Shown here: in pieces, positions 7,888-15,249 of the stretch
Numbering within the stretch: position 1 is the stretch's first letter
Layout: every line of letters begins with the position of its first letter
DNA from: an uncultured Eggerthella sp.
GTDB taxonomy: Bacteria > Actinomycetota > Coriobacteriia > Coriobacteriales > Eggerthellaceae
DNA length: 23,885 bases
Direction of reading: 5' to 3'
Assembly (NCBI GenBank): GCA_900556585.1
Contig: USPD01000019.1
Location: 1-23,885, forward strand
Position numbers and translations under genes: made by a program
Notes under the pieces: model-generated
Told to the model about the DNA's origin: nothing
The model's database searches: none
Seen by the model: only the letters and a program-made list of their open reading frames with translations

Positions 7888-9312
7888 CTACTCAAGAACC
7901 TTAAGTTCATTGTTGCAATACTGTTCCATTGCTTGTGCCCCACGTGAGGCATAAGCAGCATATCGCTCTTTCTTATTGCGAATACGTACTTCTAAGGGCT
8001 CCATGATGCCAAAATTAACGTGCATGGGTTGATAATCTTGCGTTTCTGGATTAGTTGCATAGGCTAAAAGCGCTCCAAATGCCGACTCCTTTGGAAGCGG
8101 CGGCAAATCATACTTCTTTATCCTTGCAACCACATTCAATGCCGCCCAAAGCCCTGAAGCAATTGCTTCGCAATACCCTTCAGTTCCTCCGAATTGCCCA
8201 GCAACATACATAGGAACAGGAAGCTTTTGCGCCTTTTCGGATATTAAACATAAAGACGAATCAAGCAAACGTGGCGCGTTGATAAACGTGTTGCGATGCA
8301 TAACACCAAAACGAGCAAATTCAGCTTGCTCTAAACCAGGAATCATCCTAAACACACGTTTCTGTTCTGGAAACGTAAGATTAGTTTGAAAACCAACCAG
8401 ATTAAAACTTTGTTGGTGAGCATCTTCAGCACGAAGCTGGACAACCGCCCACGGACGTCGGCCTGTAGCAGGATCAGTTAATCCAACTGGCTTCAAAGGG
8501 CCAAAACGCGGTGCATCAAAACCGCGACGAGCAATTTCTTCAATAGGCTGACATGCTTGAAATAAATCGGCTGTTTCAAATTCTCGTTTAATTACCCTAT
8601 CAGCATTAACAAGCTCTTGAATAAAATGCTCATATGACTCTTTATCAAACGGAGCGTTTAGATAGTCGCCCTCACCTTCTCCTTCATAGCGACTCTGACT
8701 AAACACCTTGGCTCTATCAAGAGAATCCGCCATTACAACTGGTGCTGCTGCATCATAGAAAGCTAATTGATCTTCCCCTGTAAGATCCTGCATAAACATA
8801 GCAAATGCAGAAGAAGTTAACGGACCCGTAGCAACAATTATGGCATCCGCTGGAGTTAAAGATTGGCAAGAACTACCTGAATGATTTGCGCTATCTGAAA
8901 GCACTATGGCACCTTCTTGCGAAATGCCAACAACTTCAGCATTAATTCGCTCAATGCAAGGATTTTCATCAATCAGTTTAGTTACCGCTGCTGAAAACTC
9001 ATCTCTATCAACCGCTAAAGCCCCACCCGCAGCAACACGATTGCTCCAAGCGCAGCTAAGAACGTATGACCCTAAAGCAGAAAGTTCACTTTTTAGCATG
9101 CCTGCAGCACTTTCTGGCTTTGTGGACTTGAGCGAATTAGAACATACCAATTCAGCACAATTGCCTGTTTTATGAACGGGAGTAGAAACGGCAGGACGCA
9201 TTTCGAACAAACGAACCTTAATATTTCGCTTTGCCAGCTGAAGAGCCGCTTCACTTCCAGCAAGCCCCGCACCAATAATGTCTACCACTGTATGTTGTAA
9301 TGTATTTTCCAT
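7888..9312 (-). CDS. trmFO: TrmFO, folate/FAD-dependent tRNA m5U54 methyltransferase
   Basis: Methylates U54 of the tRNA T loop, using methylene-tetrahydrofolate and FADH2. The 474-residue protein opens with the FAD-binding GAGLAGSEAAL (about 14-24). It carries the family block NCAELVCSNSLKS with its conserved Cys residues, and a C-terminal FGGTEGYCEAIASGL. The gene lies 12 bases after dprA and two bases before xerC, in the middle of a tight operon. TrmFO replaces the SAM-dependent TrmA in many Gram-positives. It is scattered among Actinomycetota, which is one reason to consider the Coriobacteriia. Confidence 0.96.
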   Translation of the reverse strand: MENTLQHTVVDIIGAGLAGSEAALQLAKRNIKVRLFEMRPAVSTPVHKTGNCAELVCSNSLKSTKPESAAGMLKSELSALGSYVLSCAWSNRVAAGGALAVDRDEFSAAVTKLIDENPCIERINAEVVGISQEGAIVLSDSANHSGSSCQSLTPADAIIVATGPLTSSAFAMFMQDLTGEDQLAFYDAAAPVVMADSLDRAKVFSQSRYEGEGEGDYLNAPFDKESYEHFIQELVNADRVIKREFETADLFQACQPIEEIARRGFDAPRFGPLKPVGLTDPATGRRPWAVVQLRAEDAHQQSFNLVGFQTNLTFPEQKRVFRMIPGLEQAEFARFGVMHRNTFINAPRLLDSSLCLISEKAQKLPVPMYVAGQFGGTEGYCEAIASGLWAALNVVARIKKYDLPPLPKESAFGALLAYATNPETQDYQPMHVNFGIMEPLEVRIRNKKERYAAYASRGAQAMEQYCNNELKVLE

Positions 9313-9324
9313 AGTGAAACATTA

Positions 9325-10332
9325 CTATACCTGAGCCGGGCCGTATCGCCCATCAGGAAACCGCGCAATCAATCCATCTCTTTCGTAGGTTGCAAGTTTT
9401 ACCATGATCGTCGTAAGCATATCAGCAGATTTATCTAGATCATCAGATTTAGCTTCATTATTCATCAACGATATCATCTGTTCAATTCGCATAGGATTTG
9501 CCAACAATGCTGAAAGAAGTAAATCATTTTTTGGAATTGCTGGTCCATTCCCTACCCATGCGCGTTTTTCTGGTGGTCGCGCATCCTCAACACGCAAGCA
9601 TCCGTAAATACCAGAAAGAACATCTTCAAAACTTTCTGCATCAATAATAGGCGTTGCACCTTGATAAATTAACCTATTCGAACCCAAAGAAGTGCTTGAA
9701 GTAATAGGCCCCGGAACAGCTAAGACTTCCTTCCCTGCTTCAAGTGCATCATCAGCCGTAGAAAAAGTACCTGATGGTAAACCCGCTTCAACAATTAATG
9801 TTGCACGAGAAAGCCCCGCAATGATGCGATTACGCGCCCGAAAAGTATAAGGCAATGGTGGAAAGTCCCAGTGGTGTTCAGAAATAACTGCCCCACCTTC
9901 GTTAATTACCTGTTGAAACAGCCCTCTATTTGATTGGGGATACAATTTATTGCAGCCCCCTCCTAGTACCACAACTGTTTCGCCATGCACTTCTAAAGCA
10001 CCTTTATGGGCCTGAGAATCACATCCTATTGCCCCTCCGGATATAACAGGAATTCCATGTTGTGCTGCTAAACGCGCAAATTGAAATGCAGCTGACTTTC
10101 CGTAAGGAGTTGCTTTTCTGGCACCGATAATTGCAAGACCATCACGCAATGCATGAAGGTTTCCTATACCATAAAGGACTTTGGGAGGATCTGAGAGCGC
10201 TGTTAATGATTCAGGATATCCTTCTTGTCCATACGAAAGCTCCCAACGCTGCCCTTCTAACCCCGATGGTTGTATAGGGGCATACCGTTTCGCATGAAGC
10301 TTTTCAGCTTCTTCAAGCGACAAATCTTTCAT
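9325..10332 (-). CDS. dprA: DprA/Smf, DNA-processing protein that loads RecA
   Basis: Binds incoming single-stranded DNA during transformation and loads RecA. In non-competent species its role is less clear. The Rossmann-fold core is complete: GARKAT at 70-75, SGGAIGCD at 98-105, VVLGGG at 121-126 and PYTFRARNRIIAGLS at 161-175. A C-terminal winged-helix-like region (about 265-335) ends in GLIARFPDGRYGP, as in other DprA proteins with the extra domain. The N-terminus is short and lacks an obvious SAM domain. The start overlaps the comM stop by four bases (ATGA). The other competence genes are not in view, so transformation cannot be claimed. Confidence 0.95.
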   Translation of the reverse strand: MKDLSLEEAEKLHAKRYAPIQPSGLEGQRWELSYGQEGYPESLTALSDPPKVLYGIGNLHALRDGLAIIGARKATPYGKSAAFQFARLAAQHGIPVISGGAIGCDSQAHKGALEVHGETVVVLGGGCNKLYPQSNRGLFQQVINEGGAVISEHHWDFPPLPYTFRARNRIIAGLSRATLIVEAGLPSGTFSTADDALEAGKEVLAVPGPITSSTSLGSNRLIYQGATPIIDAESFEDVLSGIYGCLRVEDARPPEKRAWVGNGPAIPKNDLLLSALLANPMRIEQMISLMNNEAKSDDLDKSADMLTTIMVKLATYERDGLIARFPDGRYGPAQV

Positions 10333-11825
10333 TGGTATAAGCCCCCTCCAAAACGCAACGCAAAAGCCTCCGCAATATGAGCTTTACTAACCTGTTTTGA
10401 TTCTGCTATGTCTGCAATAGTTCGAGACAACATCAATGTTTTAGAAATTGACCGAGCGCTCATTTCTTTATTGTTCGCAAGCGACAAGAAAAACGACTCA
10501 GTATCATTATCGAAATTGCAAGCATCTTTTAAGGCACGAAGCCCCTTAGTATGACTTCCCTGAGTAGCAATACGTTTTTGCGCAAAGTGCTGCGCCTTTT
10601 CTACTCCCTCACGCAGATCTGCAGAGCTTTTCCCATAACTCAAATCAAAAAGCTCTTCGCTCCGTTCCCGCCACACATCTATTCGCATATCAATGCGGTC
10701 AATCAACGGACCGCCCATTCTGTTTTGATAAGCCTGAACTACACTGGCACTGCAATGACACTTCTCACTTGAATCACCAAAATACCCGCAAGGACAAGGA
10801 TTCGTTGCTGCTATAAGTTGAAAACGAGCAGGAAACACATACGTACCATCCGCACGCGTAAGTACAATAGTTCCTGTTTCTAAGGGCTGGCGTAGCGTCT
10901 GTAATACTGAAGATTTAAATTCAGCCAATTCGTCAAGAAACAATACTCCTTGGTGTGCCAGAGAAGCTTCTCCTGGATGAGGAGGTCTGCCACCGCCCAC
11001 TAATCCAGCAGCAGTAGCGCTATGATGAGGACTTCTAAAAGGACGTCTTCCTGCTAATATCTCAGAAATATCTTCACCTGCAACAGAATGAACAAGAGCC
11101 GCTTCGATTTTCTCTGACTCCTTAAGTTCTGGAAGTATTGTGGCAAACCGTTGAGCAAGCATAGTCTTTCCTGACCCCGGAGGCCCCACCATCAGTACCC
11201 CATGCTTCCCCGCCGCTGCTACTTGCAACGCGCGTTTTGCCGCCTCATGACCCACTACATCTGCATAATCTATTTGTTCAGGAGATTGCCCACCTGAAAG
11301 CACCCTATGAGACACAAAACGGTTTCCGCGAATATGAGAAAGCTGCTCCAAACAACGACAAGTAAGACCTTCTAAACTAACAATGCCCTGATCAGTTATT
11401 CCTGTTAGAACATCCCATCCGTTTTCAAGAGCGCATTTCTGATAAGCAAGCATTCCCGCACTGCTACGAACAGAGCCATCTAAAGAAAGTTCCCCTACTA
11501 CTAATGACGTAGAAATTGCTTGAAGATCAATTTGCCGTGTTGCTGCCAAAATGCCTAACGCAATAGGCAGGTCAAAACCGGATCCTGTTTTCTTTAATGC
11601 TCCTGGTGCTAAGTTAATCACTATTTTGTCTGTAGGCATTACAAAACCGCTCGCCCGCAATGCTGCTTTTATCCGTTCTCGTGATTCCATAATGGTGGCA
11701 TCTGCCATTCCTACAATAGAAAAAGAAGGTATGCCATTTGAAATAACTACTTCCACAAGAACAGGAAGCGCCTCTACTCCATGAATAGTCGCACTCTGAA
11801 CAGCAAAGCTTCGCTGCCGAATCAT
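10329..11825 (-). CDS. comM: ComM/YifB-type AAA+ helicase (Mg-chelatase-like)
   Basis: ComM is a hexameric helicase that promotes branch migration when transformed DNA is integrated; homologues occur well beyond competent bacteria. The 498-residue protein has a Lon-like N-terminal domain (to about 170), Walker A GPPGSGKT at 214-221, the family block FRSPHHSATAAGLVGGG at 263-279, Walker B VLFLDEL at 294-300 and NPCPCGYFGD at 342-351. A second cysteine pair, KCHC (355-358), follows, so a small metal site is likely. It overlaps yraN upstream and dprA downstream by four bases each, indicating coupled translation. Confidence 0.95.
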   Translation of the reverse strand: MIRQRSFAVQSATIHGVEALPVLVEVVISNGIPSFSIVGMADATIMESRERIKAALRASGFVMPTDKIVINLAPGALKKTGSGFDLPIALGILAATRQIDLQAISTSLVVGELSLDGSVRSSAGMLAYQKCALENGWDVLTGITDQGIVSLEGLTCRCLEQLSHIRGNRFVSHRVLSGGQSPEQIDYADVVGHEAAKRALQVAAAGKHGVLMVGPPGSGKTMLAQRFATILPELKESEKIEAALVHSVAGEDISEILAGRRPFRSPHHSATAAGLVGGGRPPHPGEASLAHQGVLFLDELAEFKSSVLQTLRQPLETGTIVLTRADGTYVFPARFQLIAATNPCPCGYFGDSSEKCHCSASVVQAYQNRMGGPLIDRIDMRIDVWRERSEELFDLSYGKSSADLREGVEKAQHFAQKRIATQGSHTKGLRALKDACNFDNDTESFFLSLANNKEMSARSISKTLMLSRTIADIAESKQVSKAHIAEAFALRFGGGLYQ

Positions 11826-12358
11826 ACTTCTGCTCCAAAAGCATTGATATGAAAACGTAGAAATGCACGATCTTCCGAAAGAACAAGGATGGAAATTACA
11901 TCAAAACGAACTCTAATATCGCAAATATCGTAATCCTTCAAATAGCAAGCTGCTATACGTTCGTATTTTTCACGTTTACGTGCATCTACTGCTTCAGATG
12001 GGAATCCTTTATTTACCTGAGAACGTGTTTTCACTTCGACAAAACAGAGGGTATCTCCATCTCGCGCAATAATATCTGCCTCACCCGCAAAGCACGTCCA
12101 ATTTGTTTCAAGAATTTCATAACCACGACGTTTCAAAAAACGGGCTGCAGCTTTTTCGCCTCTTCTACCTAGCTCTTTAGAATCAGAATGTTCATTCAGA
12201 TTAGAGCTTGTCTGTGCTTCGTTGGGTAAGGCAGGACAAGACGCCCTATTCGGTTGTAATTGCTCAACTTGCTTTCCTGTTTGTGTATTTTCGCAAGTGC
12301 TTTCGCTTAAATCGTGTTCTTTGCTTAGAACGTTTTTATTATTTAGTGTTTTGTTCAT
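11822..12358 (-). CDS. yraN: YraN family (UPF0102) nuclease-fold protein with N-terminal extension
   Basis: The C-terminal 120 residues match the YraN family, which has a PD-(D/E)xK nuclease-like fold and no settled role. Visible motifs are GRRGEKAAARFL (64-75, Glu67), GEADIIA (92-98, Asp95) and FVEVKTR (106-112, Glu108 and Lys110), so the putative active site is intact. The first 60 residues are a polar, low-complexity extension (Asn/Gln/Ser/Glu-rich) not normal for this family of about 120 residues. The ATG at 12358 has AAGGAGGG close upstream, the best ribosome binding site in the area, so the extension looks translated. It is the first gene of the operon with comM, dprA, trmFO and xerC. 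Confidence 0.88.
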   Translation of the reverse strand: MNKTLNNKNVLSKEHDLSESTCENTQTGKQVEQLQPNRASCPALPNEAQTSSNLNEHSDSKELGRRGEKAAARFLKRRGYEILETNWTCFAGEADIIARDGDTLCFVEVKTRSQVNKGFPSEAVDARKREKYERIAACYLKDYDICDIRVRFDVISILVLSEDRAFLRFHINAFGAEV

Positions 12359-12363
12359 CTTGC

Positions 12364-12390
12364 CCTCCTTACAACTAAAAGTTTAGGAGG
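12364..12390 (-). promoter_or_regulatory. Hairpin covering the yraN ribosome binding site
   Basis: On the minus-strand RNA, CCTCCT pairs perfectly with AGGAGG, the core of the yraN Shine-Dalgarno sequence, six bases before the ATG. An inner AACT/AGTT stem with a TTT loop supports the fold. The hairpin would hide the ribosome binding site of the first gene of the comM-dprA operon. The pairing is seen in the sequence; regulation is inferred. Confidence 0.55.
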
Positions 12391-12397
12391 CAAAATT

Positions 12398-12512
12398 CAC
12401 ATAAAAGAGAAAAATTCGTACAATTTAGCGCACATAAAAGTAAGAAAAAGTGCACATCAATCAAATAAAAAGTGCACATATATCCAACAAAAAGCAAACA
12501 TTATGTGCACAG
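12398..12512. repeat. Helically phased CACAT repeat array with A-tracts, upstream of yraN
   Basis: CACA(T/G) occurs at 12398, 12431, 12453, 12475 and 12508, so the steps are 33, 22, 22 and 33 bases, all multiples of 11. In the last three copies it belongs to a GTGCAC palindrome (12450, 12472, 12505) and in the second to GCGCAC (12428). A-tracts of four or five follow most copies. The array fills the gap between the rnhB stop and the yraN leader. It could bend DNA, bind a protein on one helix face, or form alternative terminator hairpins. Confidence 0.55.
12467..12510 (-). terminator. Probable intrinsic terminator after rnhB
   Basis: On the minus strand a perfect 9-bp inverted repeat (GTGCACATA and TATGTGCAC, at 12502-12510 and 12472-12480) with a 21-base loop is followed by TTTTTATTT. 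It begins four bases after the rnhB stop. The large loop and low GC make it weaker than the rplS and tig terminators. The next GTGCAC copies can form further hairpins ahead of another T-run. Confidence 0.5.
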
Positions 12513-12513
12513 A

Positions 12514-13296
12514 TCAAAACAATGATTCTTGCAAAAAATTCTGACAAAACGACACTCGGTGAATAGGCGTTAACCCATGCTCTTGGATAGCTGCTCTATG
12601 TCGAGCGCTGCCATACCCCTTAGAAGAAGCAAAATCATAGCCAGGATATTGATCGTCATATGCAACCATCAAAGCATCACGCGACACTTTTGCAATTAAC
12701 GATGCTGCGGCAATAGACGCACAGCGCGCATCACCATGTACAACATTTATTTCTCGTGGGTCCAAATGAAGAGGATTGCCATCCAAAAGAACAACCTCAG
12801 GCTTTACACCTTGAGATTCAATATTGGCTATTGACTGAGTAAAAGCGCTGCGCAAACACGCTGTAATACCTTGCTTGTCTATATCCTCTGGCGGAATATT
12901 AACTATAGACCAAGCTAAAGCCCTCTCTTTAACTACTTGCGCTAATGCAGGTCTATGAGATTCAGAAACCTGCTTTGAATCATTCAAACCTTCAATTATT
13001 TCGGCATCGGGTTGAAGGACTACCGCACCTACCGTAAGAGGCCCCGCCAAAGGACCACGCCCAACCTCATCCAAGCCAACAACGAGCGACCCATTTGCTA
13101 ACTCGCGCTCAAACGTATACAAAGCCTCAACTCGTTGTTGTTCCGCTTGCTGCGCTGCTAAACGATGACGTGTTTGTTCGAGAGCTTGTTGTACCCCTTT
13201 ACGAGTGTCAGCACACAGTGAGCGCTCAAGTACCGCAAACTCTTCAGCAGAAACCTTCAATAAACGATGCTTAATATCCGCTACTGTTTGAGACAT
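12514..13296 (-). CDS. rnhB: Ribonuclease HII
   Basis: Removes ribonucleotides and RNA primers from DNA duplexes. The catalytic acidic residues are present: Asp76 and Glu77 (GLDEVGRGPLAGP), Asp172 (LLDG) and Asp189 (GDAR). The C-terminal block SSKGYGSARHRAAIQEHGLTPIHR is typical. I start it at the ATG at 13296, preceded by GAGGGAGAG, giving 260 residues. A longer reading frame to 13440 runs into rplS and is not conserved. The first 70 residues form a helical, Gln-rich extension such as Gram-positive RNase HII proteins often carry. The start is only about 25 bases after the rplS terminator, so expression probably depends on read-through from rplS. Confidence 0.95.
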   Translation of the reverse strand: MSQTVADIKHRLLKVSAEEFAVLERSLCADTRKGVQQALEQTRHRLAAQQAEQQRVEALYTFERELANGSLVVGLDEVGRGPLAGPLTVGAVVLQPDAEIIEGLNDSKQVSESHRPALAQVVKERALAWSIVNIPPEDIDKQGITACLRSAFTQSIANIESQGVKPEVVLLDGNPLHLDPREINVVHGDARCASIAAASLIAKVSRDALMVAYDDQYPGYDFASSKGYGSARHRAAIQEHGLTPIHRVSFCQNFLQESLF

Positions 13297-13320
13297 ACAA
13301 ACAACTCTCCCTCTAAACAC

Positions 13321-13349
13321 AAAAAGGGCACGAACATAATTCGTGCCCT
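13321..13349 (-). terminator. Intrinsic terminator after rplS
   Basis: On the minus strand a perfect 10-bp stem (AGGGCACGAA with TTCGTGCCCT) and a 5-base loop is followed directly by TTTTTGTG. It lies 24 bases after the rplS stop and just before the rnhB ribosome binding site. It should set a high rplS to rnhB expression ratio. Confidence 0.9.
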
Positions 13350-13372
13350 GCAAGCTATTTGATTGGTAAGAC

Positions 13373-13717
13373 TTAGAATGCCTTTTCCTTGATTTTTGCA
13401 GCCTTGCCCACCTTGTCGCGAAGATAGTAAAGCTTTGCACGATTTACATCGCCACGACGTACAACTTCGATTTTCTCAATCTTTGGAGAATGTACTGGGA
13501 AAGTACGCTCTACACCAACGGAAAAGCTGATCTTGCGAACCGTGAAGGTTTCACGATTTGATGCACCGTGACGACGAATAACGTCACCCTGGAAGACCTG
13601 AATACGCTCACGATTGCCTTCCTTGATGCGATAATGAACCTTAACGTTGTCACCTACATTGAAGTCTGCCACGTCAGGGTTGATCTGCTGCTGCTCGATT
13701 GCGCGGATGATATCCAT
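13373..13717 (-). CDS. rplS: 50S ribosomal protein L19
   Basis: Structural protein at the 30S-50S interface. The 114-residue protein has the standard length and motifs: MDIIRAIEQQQINPDVADFNVGDNV at the start (broken here only by my listing), VFQGDVIRRHG in the middle and RRGDVNRAKLYYLRDKVGK near the end. The reading frame stays open to 13858, but the true start is the ATG at 13717, preceded by AAGGATAAGG. The gene appears monocistronic, with a candidate promoter about 75 bases upstream and a strong terminator. The leader carries a small GTGTC/GACAC hairpin (13766-13779); whether it acts as a ribosomal-protein leader cannot be judged. Confidence 0.97.
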   Translation of the reverse strand: MDIIRAIEQQQINPDVADFNVGDNVKVHYRIKEGNRERIQVFQGDVIRRHGASNRETFTVRKISFSVGVERTFPVHSPKIEKIEVVRRGDVNRAKLYYLRDKVGKAAKIKEKAF

Positions 13718-13787
13718 GGTTTTCCTTATCCTTCTATATAACAAATACTTGTGTGTACTTTTGTGGTGTCTTTTGACACAGCAGAGA

Positions 13788-13816
13788 ATTCTACTCTCAT
13801 TTACTGTGATATGCAA
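13788..13816 (-). promoter_or_regulatory. Candidate sigma-70-type promoter of rplS
   Basis: On the minus strand TTGCAT (-35) and TAGAAT (-10) are separated by exactly 17 bases. TAGAAT differs from TATAAT at one position; TTGCAT keeps the TTG. Transcription would start about 60 bases before the rplS ATG. The location right upstream of a monocistronic ribosomal gene supports it. Confidence 0.45.
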
Positions 13817-13919
13817 GACCAAATCGGACTTTTTCTTAGAAGCCCACAACTCATGCACTATTGATAATTCATACTATACAGCATCATGAAAATGAACCAC
13901 TAATAATGCCCACAATGTC

Positions 13920-14143
13920 TTGCTTTATGCCTCCCGAGTGAGCATTTCTTAATTCATTCAGGCTAACTTCGCTTATTTCACTTTCGAAGAAGGTAAGAAG
14001 CGCAGTAAAAAAACGTGGCAAACCACAACTTCTATACCTAAAGTTTTAGACCACTAATCTGGGACTGCGCTTTTATGTACCTTCTTCTCAAGTGCGCTCA
14101 GGATATGCCTGAATTTATTTAAGAAATGCTCACTTTAAAGCAA
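13920..14143. repeat. Long nested inverted repeat between azlD and rplS (structured RNA or MITE-like)
   Basis: This fills most of the 444-base gene-free stretch 13718-14161. The outer perfect 16-bp arms (AGTGAGCATTTCTTAA at 13937-13952, complement at 14119-14134) are followed inward by an 8-bp arm (13956-13963 with 14107-14114). A 22/19-base bubble comes next. Then come a 10-bp arm (13986-13995 with 14078-14087) and a 9-bp arm (13998-14006 with 14064-14072). Further out, TTGCTTTA (13920-13927) pairs with TAAAGCAA (14136-14143). The 57-base apical part contains GTGG/CCAC. No target-site duplication or T-run flanks it, and no long reading frame lies in it. Confidence 0.7.
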
Positions 14144-14161
14144 TAAACGACACATGCAATC

Positions 14162-14485
14162 TTAAATAAGCATGAGTAGTCCATAGCTTCCAACGCCAGC
14201 AACAATACACCACACCAGTGACTTAGTTTTAAGCGCTACAACAATAACAATGGCAGCAGCAACAAGCGGCAAAGCACCCGGCCACAAACCAGCAGAAAAC
14301 ATTGTTGGTGAAAGCAAGCCGTTAGCAATCAATGCGGCAAACGCAGCAGGCGGAATAAAAGCAAGCGCCTGAGATAACCACCCTGGCAGATCGCGCCCAC
14401 GTAAAGCAAAAACGGGAATTACTCGGAACAGCAAAATGGTACATGCACATGCCAAACCAATAAAGGCAAAATCACTCCACGACAT
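14162..14485 (-). CDS. azlD: AzlD-type subunit of a branched-chain amino acid exporter
   Basis: Small membrane partner of AzlC. The 107-residue protein is almost entirely hydrophobic, with about four membrane segments, and carries the family feature FRVIPVFALRGRDLPGW just after the first helix. The start is the ATG at 14485, preceded by AAAGGGG; an upstream in-frame start would add residues read out of azlC. It overlaps the azlC end by 14 bases, so it depends on azlC translation. It is the last gene before the inverted-repeat region, and no terminator is clear after it. The substrate (isoleucine, valine or leucine analogues) is inferred from the family. Confidence 0.85.
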   Translation of the reverse strand: MSWSDFAFIGLACACTILLFRVIPVFALRGRDLPGWLSQALAFIPPAAFAALIANGLLSPTMFSAGLWPGALPLVAAAIVIVVALKTKSLVWCIVAGVGSYGLLMLI

Positions 14486-15221
14486 GGCTGCCCCTTTCTT
14501 TACGAGAAACCATAATGCCTGCAACAACACCCAACAAAGCACCAATTAAAATTGCTGGACCGCTAAGTCCTATGCATTTGCATAAAAATACACCAAGCAC
14601 CGCAACTAAAGCAGCAGCAATATTGGCCTTGCTTCCCTTTTGCGAAAACAGTAAACACAGAAAAATGCTTGTCATAGCAAATGAAGCTAGCGCGCTTGGT
14701 ACCGTAAAAAGTGAACCTAAAATAACTCCCGCAACGTTTGCAAGCGCCCATGTAGTTTGGCAGCAAATATTTACCGCTGTTGCACGACCAACGCTCCATT
14801 CGCCTTTTTCAAAACGGCCCAAATTAACTGCAAATGATTCATCAGTAACCGTTGCACTGAACAAAAACGAAAGTTTCTTTTTCGCTTCGCCACAAAACCG
14901 TGAAAGGGAAGCTCCGTAGAGCAACTGGCGAGAGTTAACAAGCGTAACCGAAGCAATAATAGCCAATGCAGGAGATCCCGCTAGCCACATATTCGGAATC
15001 ATATATTGGCCCGCACCCGAATAAAACAGCATAGAAAGCAGGAACACTTGAAGCGCGTTAAGCCCTACTTGCTGGCATAGAATACCGCAGGGAATGCCCA
15101 GAAAAACATATCCCAGCATAACGGGCAAGGCAGCACTTAACACAAGCCGCACGTTTGATGTATTCGATTTTGGTTCACTAGTTTCACTAGATGTATTTGA
15201 TGTATATACTTCCTCATTCAT
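14472..15221 (-). CDS. azlC: AzlC-type subunit of a branched-chain amino acid exporter
   Basis: Main membrane subunit of the AzlCD (LIV-E-type) exporter, which removes branched-chain amino acids and toxic analogues. The 249 residues begin with a polar Ser/Thr/Asn stretch. The family signature ALPVMLGYVFLGIPCGIL opens the membrane part, followed by YSGAGQYM and LVNSRQLLYGASLSRF, both typical. I choose the ATG at 15221; the frame extends to a TTG at 15275 that overlaps dgt and lacks a ribosome binding site. No strong Shine-Dalgarno sequence precedes 15221 either. The gene starts 28 bases after the dgt stop, so it is probably read through from dgt. Confidence 0.88.
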   Translation of the reverse strand: MNEEVYTSNTSSETSEPKSNTSNVRLVLSAALPVMLGYVFLGIPCGILCQQVGLNALQVFLLSMLFYSGAGQYMIPNMWLAGSPALAIIASVTLVNSRQLLYGASLSRFCGEAKKKLSFLFSATVTDESFAVNLGRFEKGEWSVGRATAVNICCQTTWALANVAGVILGSLFTVPSALASFAMTSIFLCLLFSQKGSKANIAAALVAVLGVFLCKCIGLSGPAILIGALLGVVAGIMVSRKERGSHVVE

Positions 15222-15249
15222 AGCCAAAGAAGCATACCACGTTTTTGAA

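Noticed and set aside
12398..12512. CRISPR-like array
   Set aside because: The repeated unit is only 5-8 bases with A-rich, non-unique spacers, and no cas gene is present.
13297..13440. Longer rnhB start overlapping the end of rplS
   Set aside because: It would run through the rplS terminator hairpin, and the residues are basic and unconserved. The ATG at 13296 has a clear ribosome binding site.
13718..13858. N-terminal extension of the rplS reading frame, and a short plus-strand frame at 13647-13889
   Set aside because: The conserved L19 start and a good ribosome binding site are at 13717. The extension is not L19-like and covers the candidate promoter; the plus-strand frame has no family features.
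13921..13940. Small reading frame on the minus strand after CGGGAGGC (a strong-looking ribosome binding site)
   Set aside because: The only nearby starts are TTG or GTG, with 8 to 13 codons and poor spacing. It is better explained as part of the inverted-repeat region.
14015..14026. Terminator in the inverted-repeat apex (GTGG-CAAA-CCAC next to a seven-base T-run on the minus strand)
   Set aside because: The stem has only four pairs, too weak for an intrinsic terminator, and the T-run lies inside the larger fold.
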